From Planctomycetota bacterium (GTDB lineage: Bacteria; Planctomycetota; UBA1135), in the NCBI GenBank assembly GCA_014382465.1, contig JACNJP010000197.1, positions 1 to 8,872 on the forward strand: a stretch of 8,872 nucleotides of DNA, in the 5' to 3' direction. The notes beneath the pieces were generated by a model. The model was not told where the DNA came from. It worked only from the letters and a program-made list of their open reading frames with translations, and did no database searches. Below, piece after piece: positions 1 to 6,537 of this stretch (position 1 is its first letter; each line of letters starts with the position of its first letter). A program made the position numbers and the translations under genes.

Positions 1-1
1 G

Positions 2-1651
2 ACGGACTGGGGGAAGGGCTTCGCCGTCGCCACCGGCGGCTTGGCCACCACCTGGGAGGACATCGCCGTCTCCTGGGGGGCCTGCCACGGCCCCGGCAGC
101 GTGCACCGGGCCTGGGCCGAGCGGCGCGGCGACGGACCGCTGCGGCCGGGCGAGGACGCCCGGATGGCGGTACCGCTGGGCGACTCTGACCGCGGTTTCT
201 GGGGCTTCGCCGAGGGGGCGGTGACCGCCGACCGGCGGCCGCCGCGCGAGCGCGACCGGGACATCGAGATGTGCGCCCGCTGCCACTCGCGCCGCAGCCA
301 GATCGCCGACTACCAGGTCGGCCGGCCCTTCCTCGACACCCACCGCCCGGCGCTGCTCGACGAGGGCCTCTACCACGCCGACGGCCAGATCCGGGACGAG
401 GTCTACGTGTGGGGCTCCTTCGTCCAGAGCAGGATGTACGCCGCCGGCGTCACCTGCTCTGACTGCCACGACTCCCACTCGCTGAAGCTCCGCTCCAGCG
501 GCGACGCGGTCTGCAGCGGCTGCCACTCCCCCACCCCGTTCCAGACCCGCGAGCACCACTTCCACGACCCGGCCAAGGAGGGCGCCAGCTGCGTCGAGTG
601 CCACATGCCGGAGACCACCTACATGGTGGTGGACCCGCGCCGGGACCATTCGATCCGCGTGCCGCGGCCGGACCTGAGCCTCTCCACCGGCGCCCCCAAC
701 GCCTGCACCCGCTGCCACCCGAAGGAAGGCGCGGGATGGGCGGCCGAGAAGATGGACCAGTGGTACGGCGAGGGCTGGCGCAAGCCGCACTACGCGGAAG
801 CCCTCGCCGCCGGCCGTCGCGGCGGTCCCGACGCCCTGACCCGCCTGGGCGGGCTGGCCTCGAACCCTGAATTCCCGGCCATCGCCCGCGCCACCGCAGC
901 GGCCATGCTGCGCGACCTGCCCGGGCCGGAGCAATCGCAGCTCCTGCAAGCCCTCCTCCAGGATCCCGAGCCGCTGGTGCGGATGGCCGCGCTGCTGGCC
1001 CTCGGCGACGCAGATCAGCAGGTGGTGGCCGGCCTGGCCTTCCCGCTGCTCGACGACCCGGTGCGGGCGGTGCGCATCGACGCCGCCCGCCTGACGGCCG
1101 GGCTACCGTCGATGCAGCTCCCCGATCACTGGCGCCAGGTGTGGCAGCGGGCGCAGCAGGAGGTCGAAGCGTCGCTGGCGGTCGGCGACCACCCCGCCGG
1201 CGCCCCCCCCCCCCCCGGCCGGCCCCCCCCCCCCCCCCACCCCCCCCCACCCCCCCCGCGGGGGGGACCCCCCCGCCCCCTGCTCGACCCCTCCCACGTC
1301 CTCACGGCGGTCAACCTCGCCGACCTCCTGCGCGAGTTGGAGCGGGATGACGAGGGCGAGACCATCCTCCGCGCGGTCATCCAGCGGGTGCCGGACGCGG
1401 CGGCGGCCCACCACTCCCTCGGCCTGTTGCTGGTGCGCCGGGGCGACAAGGACGAGGCCGTGGATTGGCTCCGGCGGGCGGTCGACCACGCCCCGGACCA
1501 GCCGCGCTACCGCTACATCCTGGCGGTCGCCCTGATCGAGCGCGGCTCCGAGCAGGAAGCGCTCCAGCAGCTCCAGGAGGGGCTCCTGCGCCGGCCCGGC
1601 GATCCGCTGTTCCAGCAGCTCCTGTCGGAGCTGACCGGATCGGGCGGCTGA
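2..1651 (+). CDS. Multiheme c-type cytochrome with HEAT and TPR repeats (5' partial)
   Basis: The reading frame is open from base 2, so the true start lies left of the window; a TTG at 41 is in frame but is not a credible start because family-like sequence continues upstream of it. Numbering from codon 41, five intact CxxCH heme sites are seen: CARCH (78-82), CSDCH (139-143), CSGCH (158-162), CVECH (184-188) and CTRCH (222-226). A sixth, at 12-16, reads WGACH in front of GPGS, where relatives have CEACH. Residues about 265-355 look like HEAT-type helical repeats and 420-530 like TPRs (for example NLADLLRELERDDEGE and HHSLGLLLVRRGDKDEA). The protein is probably periplasmic, with covalent hemes for electron transfer and repeats for partner binding. 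Residues about 388-412 are almost pure Pro/Gly/Arg from a C/G homopolymer tract and are doubtful. The family is well recognised (cytochrome c554-like plus TPR), but its substrate is not known from sequence. Confidence 0.88.
   Translation, partial: TDWGKGFAVATGGLATTWEDIAVSWGACHGPGSVHRAWAERRGDGPLRPGEDARMAVPLGDSDRGFWGFAEGAVTADRRPPRERDRDIEMCARCHSRRSQIADYQVGRPFLDTHRPALLDEGLYHADGQIRDEVYVWGSFVQSRMYAAGVTCSDCHDSHSLKLRSSGDAVCSGCHSPTPFQTREHHFHDPAKEGASCVECHMPETTYMVVDPRRDHSIRVPRPDLSLSTGAPNACTRCHPKEGAGWAAEKMDQWYGEGWRKPHYAEALAAGRRGGPDALTRLGGLASNPEFPAIARATAAAMLRDLPGPEQSQLLQALLQDPEPLVRMAALLALGDADQQVVAGLAFPLLDDPVRAVRIDAARLTAGLPSMQLPDHWRQVWQRAQQEVEASLAVGDHPAGAPPPPGRPPPPPHPPPPPPRGGPPRPLLDPSHVLTAVNLADLLRELERDDEGETILRAVIQRVPDAAAAHHSLGLLLVRRGDKDEAVDWLRRAVDHAPDQPRYRYILAVALIERGSEQEALQQLQEGLLRRPGDPLFQQLLSELTGSGG
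1203..1280. repeat. C/G homopolymer tract inside the cytochrome gene
   Basis: About 78 nt consist almost only of runs of C, with one run of G near 1260-1266. It encodes a Pro-rich stretch with a few Gly, Arg and His residues where the family normally has the helices of a TPR. The reading frame is the same before and after it, and the distance between recognisable flanking sequence fits a normal repeat. This pattern suggests substituted bases rather than an insertion. It could be a base-calling or consensus artefact, or less likely a true proline-rich linker. Confidence 0.7.
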
Positions 1652-1658
1652 AGCCGCC
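1643..1658. terminator. GC hairpin at the convergent gene junction
   Basis: GGCGGC (1643-1648), loop TGAA, GCCGCC (1653-1658): a perfect 6-bp GC stem. It overlaps the stop codon of the cytochrome gene and sits about 11 nt beyond the stop of the opposing small membrane protein gene, so it could serve both transcripts. There is no T-tract on either side, so it is a weak candidate for an intrinsic terminator. Confidence 0.3.
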
Positions 1659-1669
1659 GCGGAGGGGCT

Positions 1670-1912
1670 TCAGGAGAGGGTCAGCTTCACCGGGCGCCTG
1701 GCGGCCAGCTTGCCGGCCAGGAAGAAGCAGCAGGCGGCGGCGACCCCGTAGCCGAGCTTCCAGGCCCCGGCGCTGGGGCCGGATCCGAGCTCGAAGCTGG
1801 CGGCGAAGCCGATCTGGGCGAAGACACCCGCTCCGAGGGCGGGGATCGCCAGCAGGCGTCGCCAGGGGAAGCGGCGGAGGCGATGGACCGGTCGGGCGAG
1901 GAGGCGATGCAT
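1670..1912 (-). CDS. Small two-helix membrane protein of unknown function
   Basis: This 80-residue protein has an Arg-rich N-terminus (residues 1-19), a hydrophobic segment at about 20-40 (LLAIPALGAGVFAQIGFAAS) and a second at about 52-68 (WKLGYGVAAACCFFLAG), then a short basic tail. The likely topology is two transmembrane helices with cytoplasmic ends. I do not recognise the family. It is probably real: third codon positions are strongly G/C, the composition is hydrophobic rather than the Arg/Pro-rich output of the other frames here, and it starts 46 nt after the stop of the methyltransferase-like gene on the same strand, so the two are likely cotranscribed. The start is the ATG at 1912-1910; AAGG about 9 nt upstream is a modest ribosome binding site. 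Confidence 0.6.
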   Translation of the reverse strand: MHRLLARPVHRLRRFPWRRLLAIPALGAGVFAQIGFAASFELGSGPSAGAWKLGYGVAAACCFFLAGKLAARRPVKLTLS

Positions 1913-1958
1913 GGCCGCCCTTGTTCGGAATCCGCTGCGCCAACTTGCGCCGGCAGGG

Positions 1959-2615
1959 TCAGGGCAGGTCGAACAGGACCGGGATCAGGCCCGTCCCGCG
2001 CCAGTAGAGCAGCAACGCCAGCAAGGGGACCAGGCCCAGGGTGGTGAGGGAGCGCTTGAACTGGTTGGCCTGGGCCTTCAGGTCGATCATCAGGTAACGA
2101 CCTTCGACCACCGGGAACCGGGTCGGGAAGATCAGCCTCGGCACCCGCTCCTTGAAGCGCAGGTACTCGATGCCGTGGTTCTTCTCCAGCACGGACTCCT
2201 CCTCCTGGATGACGAAGCGGTAGAGGAACAGGAAGGCCACCGCGAACAGGACCAGCCCGGTCAGGCTCTGGAGCATCACCGACGACCCGGCGCCGATCAG
2301 GAAGGAGCCGAAGTAGAGCGGATGGCGGCAGCAGGAGTAGGGACCGATCGCCACCAGGTCGACCGACTTGCGGCCGCCGATGAAGAAGCTGCAGTAGGAC
2401 CTCCAGGCGACCCCCGCGACGACCAGGGTCCCGCCCAGGATCGAGAGCAGCAGTCCGACCACCGAGCCAGGCGCCCCCAGGCCGGGGGAGAACAGCGCCA
2501 CCAGGAAGCCCGGCAGGTAGAGCAGGGCGCCGAGGCTGCCCCGCTTCAAGAAGACGCGTTCAGGCTGGCTCAGGCTGGGGTCCTGGGCGCGGAAGGGCTG
2601 AGGTTCGGGCGACAT
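1959..2615 (-). CDS. Isoprenylcysteine carboxyl methyltransferase-like membrane protein
   Basis: This 218-residue integral membrane protein has hydrophobic segments at about 27-44, 51-71, 105-134 and 190-205. It carries the signature of the ICMT/PEMT methyltransferase superfamily: GPYSCCRHPLYFGS (91-104), where the RHPxY motif contributes to S-adenosylmethionine binding, followed by the acidic EEESVLEKNHGIEYLRFKER segment (138-157). Bacterial members are usually annotated only as isoprenylcysteine carboxylmethyltransferase family proteins; the methyl acceptor is normally unknown and may be a lipid or small molecule rather than a prenylated protein. Unusual points are a Cys-Cys pair in the GPY motif and about 55 residues after the core, including one more membrane helix. 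The start is the ATG at 2615-2613, with only AGG directly before it as a weak ribosome binding site. It is probably the first gene of a pair with the downstream 80-residue protein. Confidence 0.8.
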   Translation of the reverse strand: MSPEPQPFRAQDPSLSQPERVFLKRGSLGALLYLPGFLVALFSPGLGAPGSVVGLLLSILGGTLVVAGVAWRSYCSFFIGGRKSVDLVAIGPYSCCRHPLYFGSFLIGAGSSVMLQSLTGLVLFAVAFLFLYRFVIQEEESVLEKNHGIEYLRFKERVPRLIFPTRFPVVEGRYLMIDLKAQANQFKRSLTTLGLVPLLALLLYWRGTGLIPVLFDLP

Positions 2616-2627
2616 CCTGGGGAAGTT

Positions 2628-2655
2628 TAGTTACGAGTAGCCTGAATCCGGGCAA
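2628..2655 (-). promoter_or_regulatory. Possible promoter for the methyltransferase-like gene
   Basis: On the minus strand TTGCCC (2655-2650) is followed after 16 nt by TAACTA (2633-2628), in a locally AT-richer patch directly before the gene. The -35 element matches the sigma70 consensus at four of six positions; the -10 match is poor, and the implied leader would be only a few nucleotides long. This is the only promoter-like sequence seen between the kinase stop and this start codon. Confidence 0.2.
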
Positions 2656-2704
2656 AAGCGGGATGGGAATGGGCGGTGGAGGCAGCCAGGGCGGGCTCGT
2701 GCAT

Positions 2705-4114
2705 TCAATCCTCCGGAGCCCCGTCCTCCATCACCCGCGCCAGCCGGAGCCGGACCACCGCGCCTGGATGATCCGGGTCGGCCGCGAGGACCACGAGTTC
2801 GGCGCCGCAGGCCTCGGCGGCGCGCCGCGCGAGGCCGAGGCCGAGGCCTGGAGTGGAATGGGGGGAAGCCGTGCCAGGCTCGCGCGGGGCCGCCCATGCG
2901 CCCTGAGGATCCACAAGGAAACCCGGCCCGTCGTCCGCGACCAGGAGGTCGACGTGGTCGGCGAGAAGTTCCACGCGGACGCGCGGGGCGGCGGTCCGGC
3001 CGTGCAGGACCGCGTTTCGCAGCAGGTTCCGCAGCGCCATCGCCAGCAGCTCCAGGTCGCCGCGCAGCAGGACTCCGCCGGTCGGGGCGTCGGACTCCAT
3101 CACCCGGCCGGGGGCCGCATCCTTCGACTCCTCGAGCAGGTCATCGAGCTCGAGGCAGCCGTCGACGCAGCCCGCCGGATGGCGGTGGCGGGCAAGCAGG
3201 AGCAGGCCTTGGACCAATTCCTCCAGCCGCCGGGTCTCCTCCAGGATCCCGCCGAGAGCCTCCCGGCAGTCCTGCTCGCCGCGGTTCCGGCGCAAGGCCA
3301 GCTCCGCCTCGAGCCGGATCCCGGCCAGCGGGGTCCGCAGCTCGTGCGAGGCCAGGGCGGCGAAGCGGGCCTGGTAGTGCGACCCCTCCTCCAGCCGGTC
3401 CAGCATGTGATTCACCGCCGCCCGGATGCCCGCTACCTCGGAGGGCCCGGGGGCGTCCTCCAGGCGCTCGTCGAGGCGGTCGAAGTCGACGCCGCCGACC
3501 GCAGCGGCGACGTCCTCGAGCGGCTTCACCGAGGCCCGCACGTAGGCCCAGAACCCGATCGCCAGCAGGAACAACCCCAGCAGGCCAGTGCCGGCGATCC
3601 GCAGCCGCAGTCCGGCGAGGTGGGAGCGCACCGCCTCGGTGCTCTCGGAGGCCTCCACCTGCAGCACGAGCCCGGCGGCCGGCGAATCGACTCGGTAGAG
3701 CGGGGGCATCGCGGGAGTGTCCCCCTCGTCGTCGACCTGCATGGCGACCAGCTTCAACTCGCCGGTCGGACCCTCCCGCATGACCAGCTCGGACTGCCGG
3801 GACAAGACCGGACCCGCGCCGGCGGCCTGGTCTGAAGCCCACAGGCGCCCGACGCCGGCGAGGCGGACTTCCCAGGAGCTGGCGGCGTCGGTGGCGTCTC
3901 GCTTGGGGTCGAATTCCAGCACGCCCTTGTCGAATTCAAGCCCGGATTCGAGCCAGGAGAGGCGGGCCAGCACGCGGCCCTCGACCTGGGCCAGCAGCGC
4001 CTTCTCCAGGCTGACGTGGACCGCCAGCGCGACGCCGGCGAAGACCAGGACCAGGATCAGGAGCTGGCCGGTCAGCAGGCGCGAGCCGAGCGAGGCGCGG
4101 GAGCCGGGCTTCAA
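2705..4114 (-). CDS. Sensor histidine kinase (HAMP, HisKA, HATPase_c)
   Basis: This 469-residue inner-membrane kinase autophosphorylates on histidine and passes the phosphate to the regulator encoded just upstream. Domains in order: membrane helix at about 13-33, extracytoplasmic sensor region about 34-167 with no recognised fold, second helix about 168-192, HAMP about 193-245, H-box FAALASHELRTPLAGI with phosphorylatable His257, then an ATPase domain with N-box LRNLLRNAVLH (Asn363, Asn367), G1 box DDGPG (394-398) and G2 box GLGLGL (423-428). All catalytic motifs look intact. The start is taken as a TTG at 4114-4112, because it overlaps the regulator stop (TTGA), has GAGGTGG at the proper distance, and puts the first membrane helix near the N-terminus. 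The frame stays open further upstream, but there it runs antiparallel to nothing and over the regulator gene in Arg/Pro-rich sequence. The signal sensed is unknown. Confidence 0.92.
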   Translation of the reverse strand: MKPGSRASLGSRLLTGQLLILVLVFAGVALAVHVSLEKALLAQVEGRVLARLSWLESGLEFDKGVLEFDPKRDATDAASSWEVRLAGVGRLWASDQAAGAGPVLSRQSELVMREGPTGELKLVAMQVDDEGDTPAMPPLYRVDSPAAGLVLQVEASESTEAVRSHLAGLRLRIAGTGLLGLFLLAIGFWAYVRASVKPLEDVAAAVGGVDFDRLDERLEDAPGPSEVAGIRAAVNHMLDRLEEGSHYQARFAALASHELRTPLAGIRLEAELALRRNRGEQDCREALGGILEETRRLEELVQGLLLLARHRHPAGCVDGCLELDDLLEESKDAAPGRVMESDAPTGGVLLRGDLELLAMALRNLLRNAVLHGRTAAPRVRVELLADHVDLLVADDGPGFLVDPQGAWAAPREPGTASPHSTPGLGLGLARRAAEACGAELVVLAADPDHPGAVVRLRLARVMEDGAPED

Positions 4115-4782
4115 ACCACCTCGCCGAGGATGTAGCCGCGCCCTCTCACGGTCTGGATCAGCCGCTTCTCGCCGGCCGCCTCGAGCTTGGCCCGTAGGTA
4201 GCGCACGTAGACCTCGAGGACGTTGGAGCGGCCGTCGAAGTCGCTGCCCCAGACGGCGTGGTAGAGGCGGGCCTTGCTCAGGACCTCGCCCGGGTGCTGC
4301 AGGAAGGTGTGGAGCAGCGCGTACTCGCGCGCCGAGCAGTCGAGCAGGCGGCCGCCACGGCGGGCGAGGCCGACCACCGGGTCGAGGCGGAGGTCCTCGT
4401 ACTCCAGCAGCGGCTGGCGCCGGTCGGTGGCGCGCCGCACCAACGCCCGCACCCGGGCGAGGAATTCCTCGAGGGCGAAGGGCTTCACCAGGTAGTCGTC
4501 GGCCCCAGCGTCGAGGCCGTGGACGCGGTCGTTCAGGTCGTCCCTCGCAGTGAGGATGAGCACCGGGACGTCGGAGCTGAGACGCAGGCGGGCTAGGACC
4601 TCCATGCCGTCGAGGCCGGGCAGGCCGAGGTCGAGCAGGATCGCCTCGAAGGGCTGGCTGCGACCGAGTTCGAGGGCGCGGTGCCCGTCGGTCGCGAGGG
4701 ACACGACGTAGCCCTCCTCCTCCAGGGCGCGGCGCAGGGTCCGGGCCATGCGCGGGGAATCCTCGACGAGCAGGAGGTGCAT
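4111..4782 (-). CDS. OmpR/PhoB-family response regulator
   Basis: This 223-residue two-component regulator has a receiver domain (1-115) and a C-terminal winged-helix DNA-binding domain (about 125-221). The acidic pocket is Glu7-Asp8, the phospho-acceptor Asp51 lies in LLDLGLPGLDG, and the switch residues are Thr78 (ILTAR) and Lys100 (LVKPF). The DNA-binding domain has the family landmarks LLDCSAREYALLHTFLQHPG, NVLEVYVRYLRAKL and TVRGRGYIL. It is the first gene of the regulator-kinase pair; its stop overlaps the kinase start, so the two are probably translationally coupled. The ATG at 4782-4780 was chosen because the receiver domain begins there; an in-frame ATG 36 codons upstream adds only Ser/Pro/Arg-rich sequence with no domain. 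No strong ribosome binding site precedes the chosen ATG. Target genes cannot be told from the window. Confidence 0.93.
   Translation of the reverse strand: MHLLLVEDSPRMARTLRRALEEEGYVVSLATDGHRALELGRSQPFEAILLDLGLPGLDGMEVLARLRLSSDVPVLILTARDDLNDRVHGLDAGADDYLVKPFALEEFLARVRALVRRATDRRQPLLEYEDLRLDPVVGLARRGGRLLDCSAREYALLHTFLQHPGEVLSKARLYHAVWGSDFDGRSNVLEVYVRYLRAKLEAAGEKRLIQTVRGRGYILGEVV
4116..4122 (-). promoter_or_regulatory. Ribosome binding site for the kinase TTG start
   Basis: On the minus strand GAGGTGG lies 1 nt from the TTG codon, with its GAGG core ending 4 nt before it. It is made of the last regulator codons (Glu-Val) and supports the TTG at 4114 as the kinase start. Confidence 0.6.
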
Positions 4783-4889
4783 CGGGCTGGGTGGGTGAGG
4801 GTCGCGGGGGCGGGCCGAGGATAGGCCGGGAAGATGAGAACGAGAGGAGAAGGCAGCGGATCCGCCCGGGCTCCTGCGCGAGCCGGCCA

Positions 4890-4915
4890 AAGCCCGGGGA
4901 ATCCATCCCCGGCTT
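4890..4915 (-). terminator. Hairpin downstream of the lipoprotein/barrel operon
   Basis: An inverted repeat pairs AAGCC-C-GGGGA (4890-4900) with TCCCCGGCTT (4906-4915): ten base pairs with one bulged C and a 5-nt loop. On the minus strand it is followed by a short T run inside GGGCTTTGG. It lies about 90 nt after the barrel gene stop (5002) and about 110 nt before the regulator start, so it could end the upstream operon. The T-tract is short and the distance from the stop is long, so the call is tentative. Confidence 0.4.
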
Positions 4916-5001
4916 GAGATCGGGGGTCCTTCCCGAGGAGGTCGGAGGGAGGGGCGCCTGGGATCGCCCGGAACTCGCCCTCCGCAGCCGCCAGCGCTGA
5001 C

Positions 5002-5805
5002 TCAGCCCTCCCCGCTGAAGTCCCACTCCAAGTAAACGATGCCCTGCCAGGCTCCGTCCGCCTGGATGCCGACGCCGGTCTCGGCCTTGAGCGAGTCGCT
5101 CAGCTGGATACCGAAGCCGACCGCGTATTCGAAGCCTCCGCCGCTCTCGGCAAGCCCACCGCCGAGGCCGCCGCCGCGGCGGAAGGTGCTGTCCCCGCCG
5201 ATGCTGTAGACGCCTTCGCCGATCAGGGCGAAGGTTTCGCTGAGCTCGACCTCGGCGCCGAGGGACAGCTCGAGGACGTTCTTCGCCTCGAGCCCTGGTG
5301 AGCTGCCGATCCAGGAGTAGACCGCTCCCAGGTCCGCGTCCCAGCCCTCGAACTCCTTGCTGGCGATCAGGCCGAGGGCGTAGTCGATCTCGCCGCTGCC
5401 GAAGTCGGGAGCGTCAGCCGTGCCCCACTTGACGCCGGTCTCGATGGTCAGCGCCGGCCGGTAGCGGCGCTCGGACAGGATCTCCCCCTCGAGGAAGGTC
5501 TCGAGATCCCCGATGCTGCTCGAGGATGGCTCCGCCGGGTCCTTCGGGTTCACCCGGATGTAACTGGACTCGAGGACGAACTTCCAGTCCTCCTGGAAGT
5601 TGTATTCCAGGGTCAGAGGGAACTCCATCTCGGACTCGTCGGAGTCGCTGGCGAACTCGAGGCCGCCGCCGATCACCAACCGCAGGCCCTCGATGTCGCC
5701 CTGGGAGGCGCGGTCTCGGCGCGGCGAGGAGACCTGACCGAAGGCGGGACCCGCGGCCAAGGCCAGAATCCCTGCGCCGAGAAGGACCGTGGCGGGCCTG
5801 GTCAT
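5002..5805 (-). CDS. Predicted outer-membrane beta-barrel protein
   Basis: This 267-residue protein has a clear signal peptide (about 1-23: short basic start, hydrophobic core, probable cleavage at AFG-Q). The mature part is rich in alternating polar/hydrophobic strands with Gly and aromatic residues, as in transmembrane beta-barrels, for example LRLVIGGGLEFAS, LTLEYNFQEDWKFVLESSY, ALTIETGVKWGTA, DYALGLIASKEFEG and a last strand GIVYLEWDF. The pattern of IGDLETFLEG, then GSGEIDYALG, then ADLGAVYSWIG resembles the Phenol_MetA_deg/transporter-like barrel family (PF13557), but that assignment is from memory of the pattern and moderate. A Gly-rich loop lies at about 209-225. The start ATG overlaps the stop of the lipoprotein gene (ATGA, 5805-5802) and has GGAG 5 nt upstream, which settles the start. 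The pair is thus an operon. A transport or structural role in the outer membrane is inference. Confidence 0.75.
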   Translation of the reverse strand: MTRPATVLLGAGILALAAGPAFGQVSSPRRDRASQGDIEGLRLVIGGGLEFASDSDESEMEFPLTLEYNFQEDWKFVLESSYIRVNPKDPAEPSSSSIGDLETFLEGEILSERRYRPALTIETGVKWGTADAPDFGSGEIDYALGLIASKEFEGWDADLGAVYSWIGSSPGLEAKNVLELSLGAEVELSETFALIGEGVYSIGGDSTFRRGGGLGGGLAESGGGFEYAVGFGIQLSDSLKAETGVGIQADGAWQGIVYLEWDFSGEG

Positions 5806-6509
5806 TCCCGCTCCACCGACACCAGGACCTCGAGGTCGCCGCCGGTGCCCTCGGCGCGGACGAAGCCGACGCCGCGGGCGTACCACTTGAACTCGTGACC
5901 CGACTCCAGCATCGACCACTCCTTGGTCTTGACGCAGCCGGTGTAGCCGCCGTGGGGGACCTCGACGGTCTCGCCCAGAGCGACCACTTGGCCCATGTCC
6001 TCCGCCTCCCCGAGGAAGTACTCCTGGCGGTAGGGGCCACCCGGGACCGGCTCGGCGTGCATGATGATGCCGGGTTGGGCGCCGCCGACGCCGGCCTCCC
6101 ACGAGCCCGCGGTGCTCACCCGGCCGTTCTTGTGGTACTCCTTGGTGTCCTCGCCCATGTACCAGACGTTTCCAGTCCGGTCCTGGGCGTACCAGTCGAA
6201 GGTGTCTTCGACCACCTGCCCATCCTCCAGGACGACGTCATGGACCACCACGCACCGGATCCCGAGGATGGTCCGGGTCTCGTGGGTGACCGTGACCACC
6301 ACCTCGGCGCCCTCGCCCTCGGCGAAGCGGCAGGTGGTGCCGGGCACCAGCGGGAAGTAGGGGTTGCTCACTCCGTCGACGAAGTCGGCCGGATCGATCT
6401 CCGGCCGGTAGCTGGTGTCGGCGGCGCCCAGGACGCCGCAGCCGGAGCTGCCAAGGGTCAGCAGACCGAGGACGGGGAGCAGGAGCGTGCGGGGAGTCGA
6501 TCGGGTCAT
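5802..6509 (-). CDS. Lipoprotein of an uncharacterised conserved family
   Basis: This 235-residue protein has a type II signal peptide: MTRSTPR, a hydrophobic core (LLLPVLGLLTLG) and Cys24 in SSGC, a permissible though not ideal lipobox. The mature domain contains conserved-looking blocks: GVSNPYFPLVPGTTCRF (46-62), VVVHDVVLEDGQVVEDTFDWY (87-107), DRTGNVWYMGEDTKEY (110-125), GSWEAGVGGAQPGIIM (135-150), YRQEYFLGEAEDMG (160-173) and GCVKTKEWSML (191-201). I recognise this NPYFPLVPG...GNVWYFGEDTKEY pattern as a widespread family of unknown function, not one with an assigned activity. Three further cysteines (60, 86, 192) could form a disulfide. The sequence suggests a beta-rich periplasmic domain anchored to a membrane. 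It overlaps the downstream barrel gene by 4 nt, implying related envelope roles. The start ATG at 6509-6507 has GAGGA 8 nt upstream. Confidence 0.85.
   Translation of the reverse strand: MTRSTPRTLLLPVLGLLTLGSSGCGVLGAADTSYRPEIDPADFVDGVSNPYFPLVPGTTCRFAEGEGAEVVVTVTHETRTILGIRCVVVHDVVLEDGQVVEDTFDWYAQDRTGNVWYMGEDTKEYHKNGRVSTAGSWEAGVGGAQPGIIMHAEPVPGGPYRQEYFLGEAEDMGQVVALGETVEVPHGGYTGCVKTKEWSMLESGHEFKWYARGVGFVRAEGTGGDLEVLVSVERE
5811..5814 (-). promoter_or_regulatory. Ribosome binding site for the barrel protein
   Basis: GGAG on the minus strand, 5 nt before the ATG at 5805 and inside the 3' end of the lipoprotein gene. It decides the barrel start, because the frame is open for another 99 codons upstream in Arg/Gly-rich shadow sequence. 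Confidence 0.6.
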
Positions 6510-6537
6510 CTCTCGGGTCCTCGAGGAGCCTAGGTGG

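Noticed and set aside
1203..1280. Reading the poly-C tract as a CRISPR, microsatellite or tandem-repeat locus
   Set aside because: There is no regular repeat unit or spacer; it is irregular C and G runs inside a conserved coding frame.
1377..1943. Minus-strand frame of 188 codons overlapping the cytochrome end and the 80-residue gene
   Set aside because: An Arg/Pro/Gly-rich shadow; the 1670-1912 frame fits codon use and hydrophobicity much better.
1911..2630. Plus-strand open frame opposite the methyltransferase-like gene
   Set aside because: Its product is dominated by Gln, Glu and Asp with no motif; the minus strand has the GPY/RHPLY signature and membrane helices.
2663..3835. Plus-strand open frame (390 codons) opposite the histidine kinase
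   Set aside because: Low-complexity product rich in Gln, Arg and Gly with no domain; the opposite strand carries intact H, N, G1 and G2 boxes.
4783..5001. Search for a small gene, RNA or riboswitch in the longest gap
   Set aside because: Apart from the hairpin at 4890-4915 I see no conserved RNA fold, no credible small coding frame and no clear promoter.
4115..5026. Upstream extension of the kinase frame (304 more residues)
   Set aside because: It is Arg/Pro-rich and runs through the response regulator gene in another frame; a TTG start with a good ribosome site exists at 4114.
5526..6533. Plus-strand open frame (335 codons) opposite the lipoprotein and barrel genes
   Set aside because: It spans two real genes on the other strand, and its product is compositionally biased without any domain.
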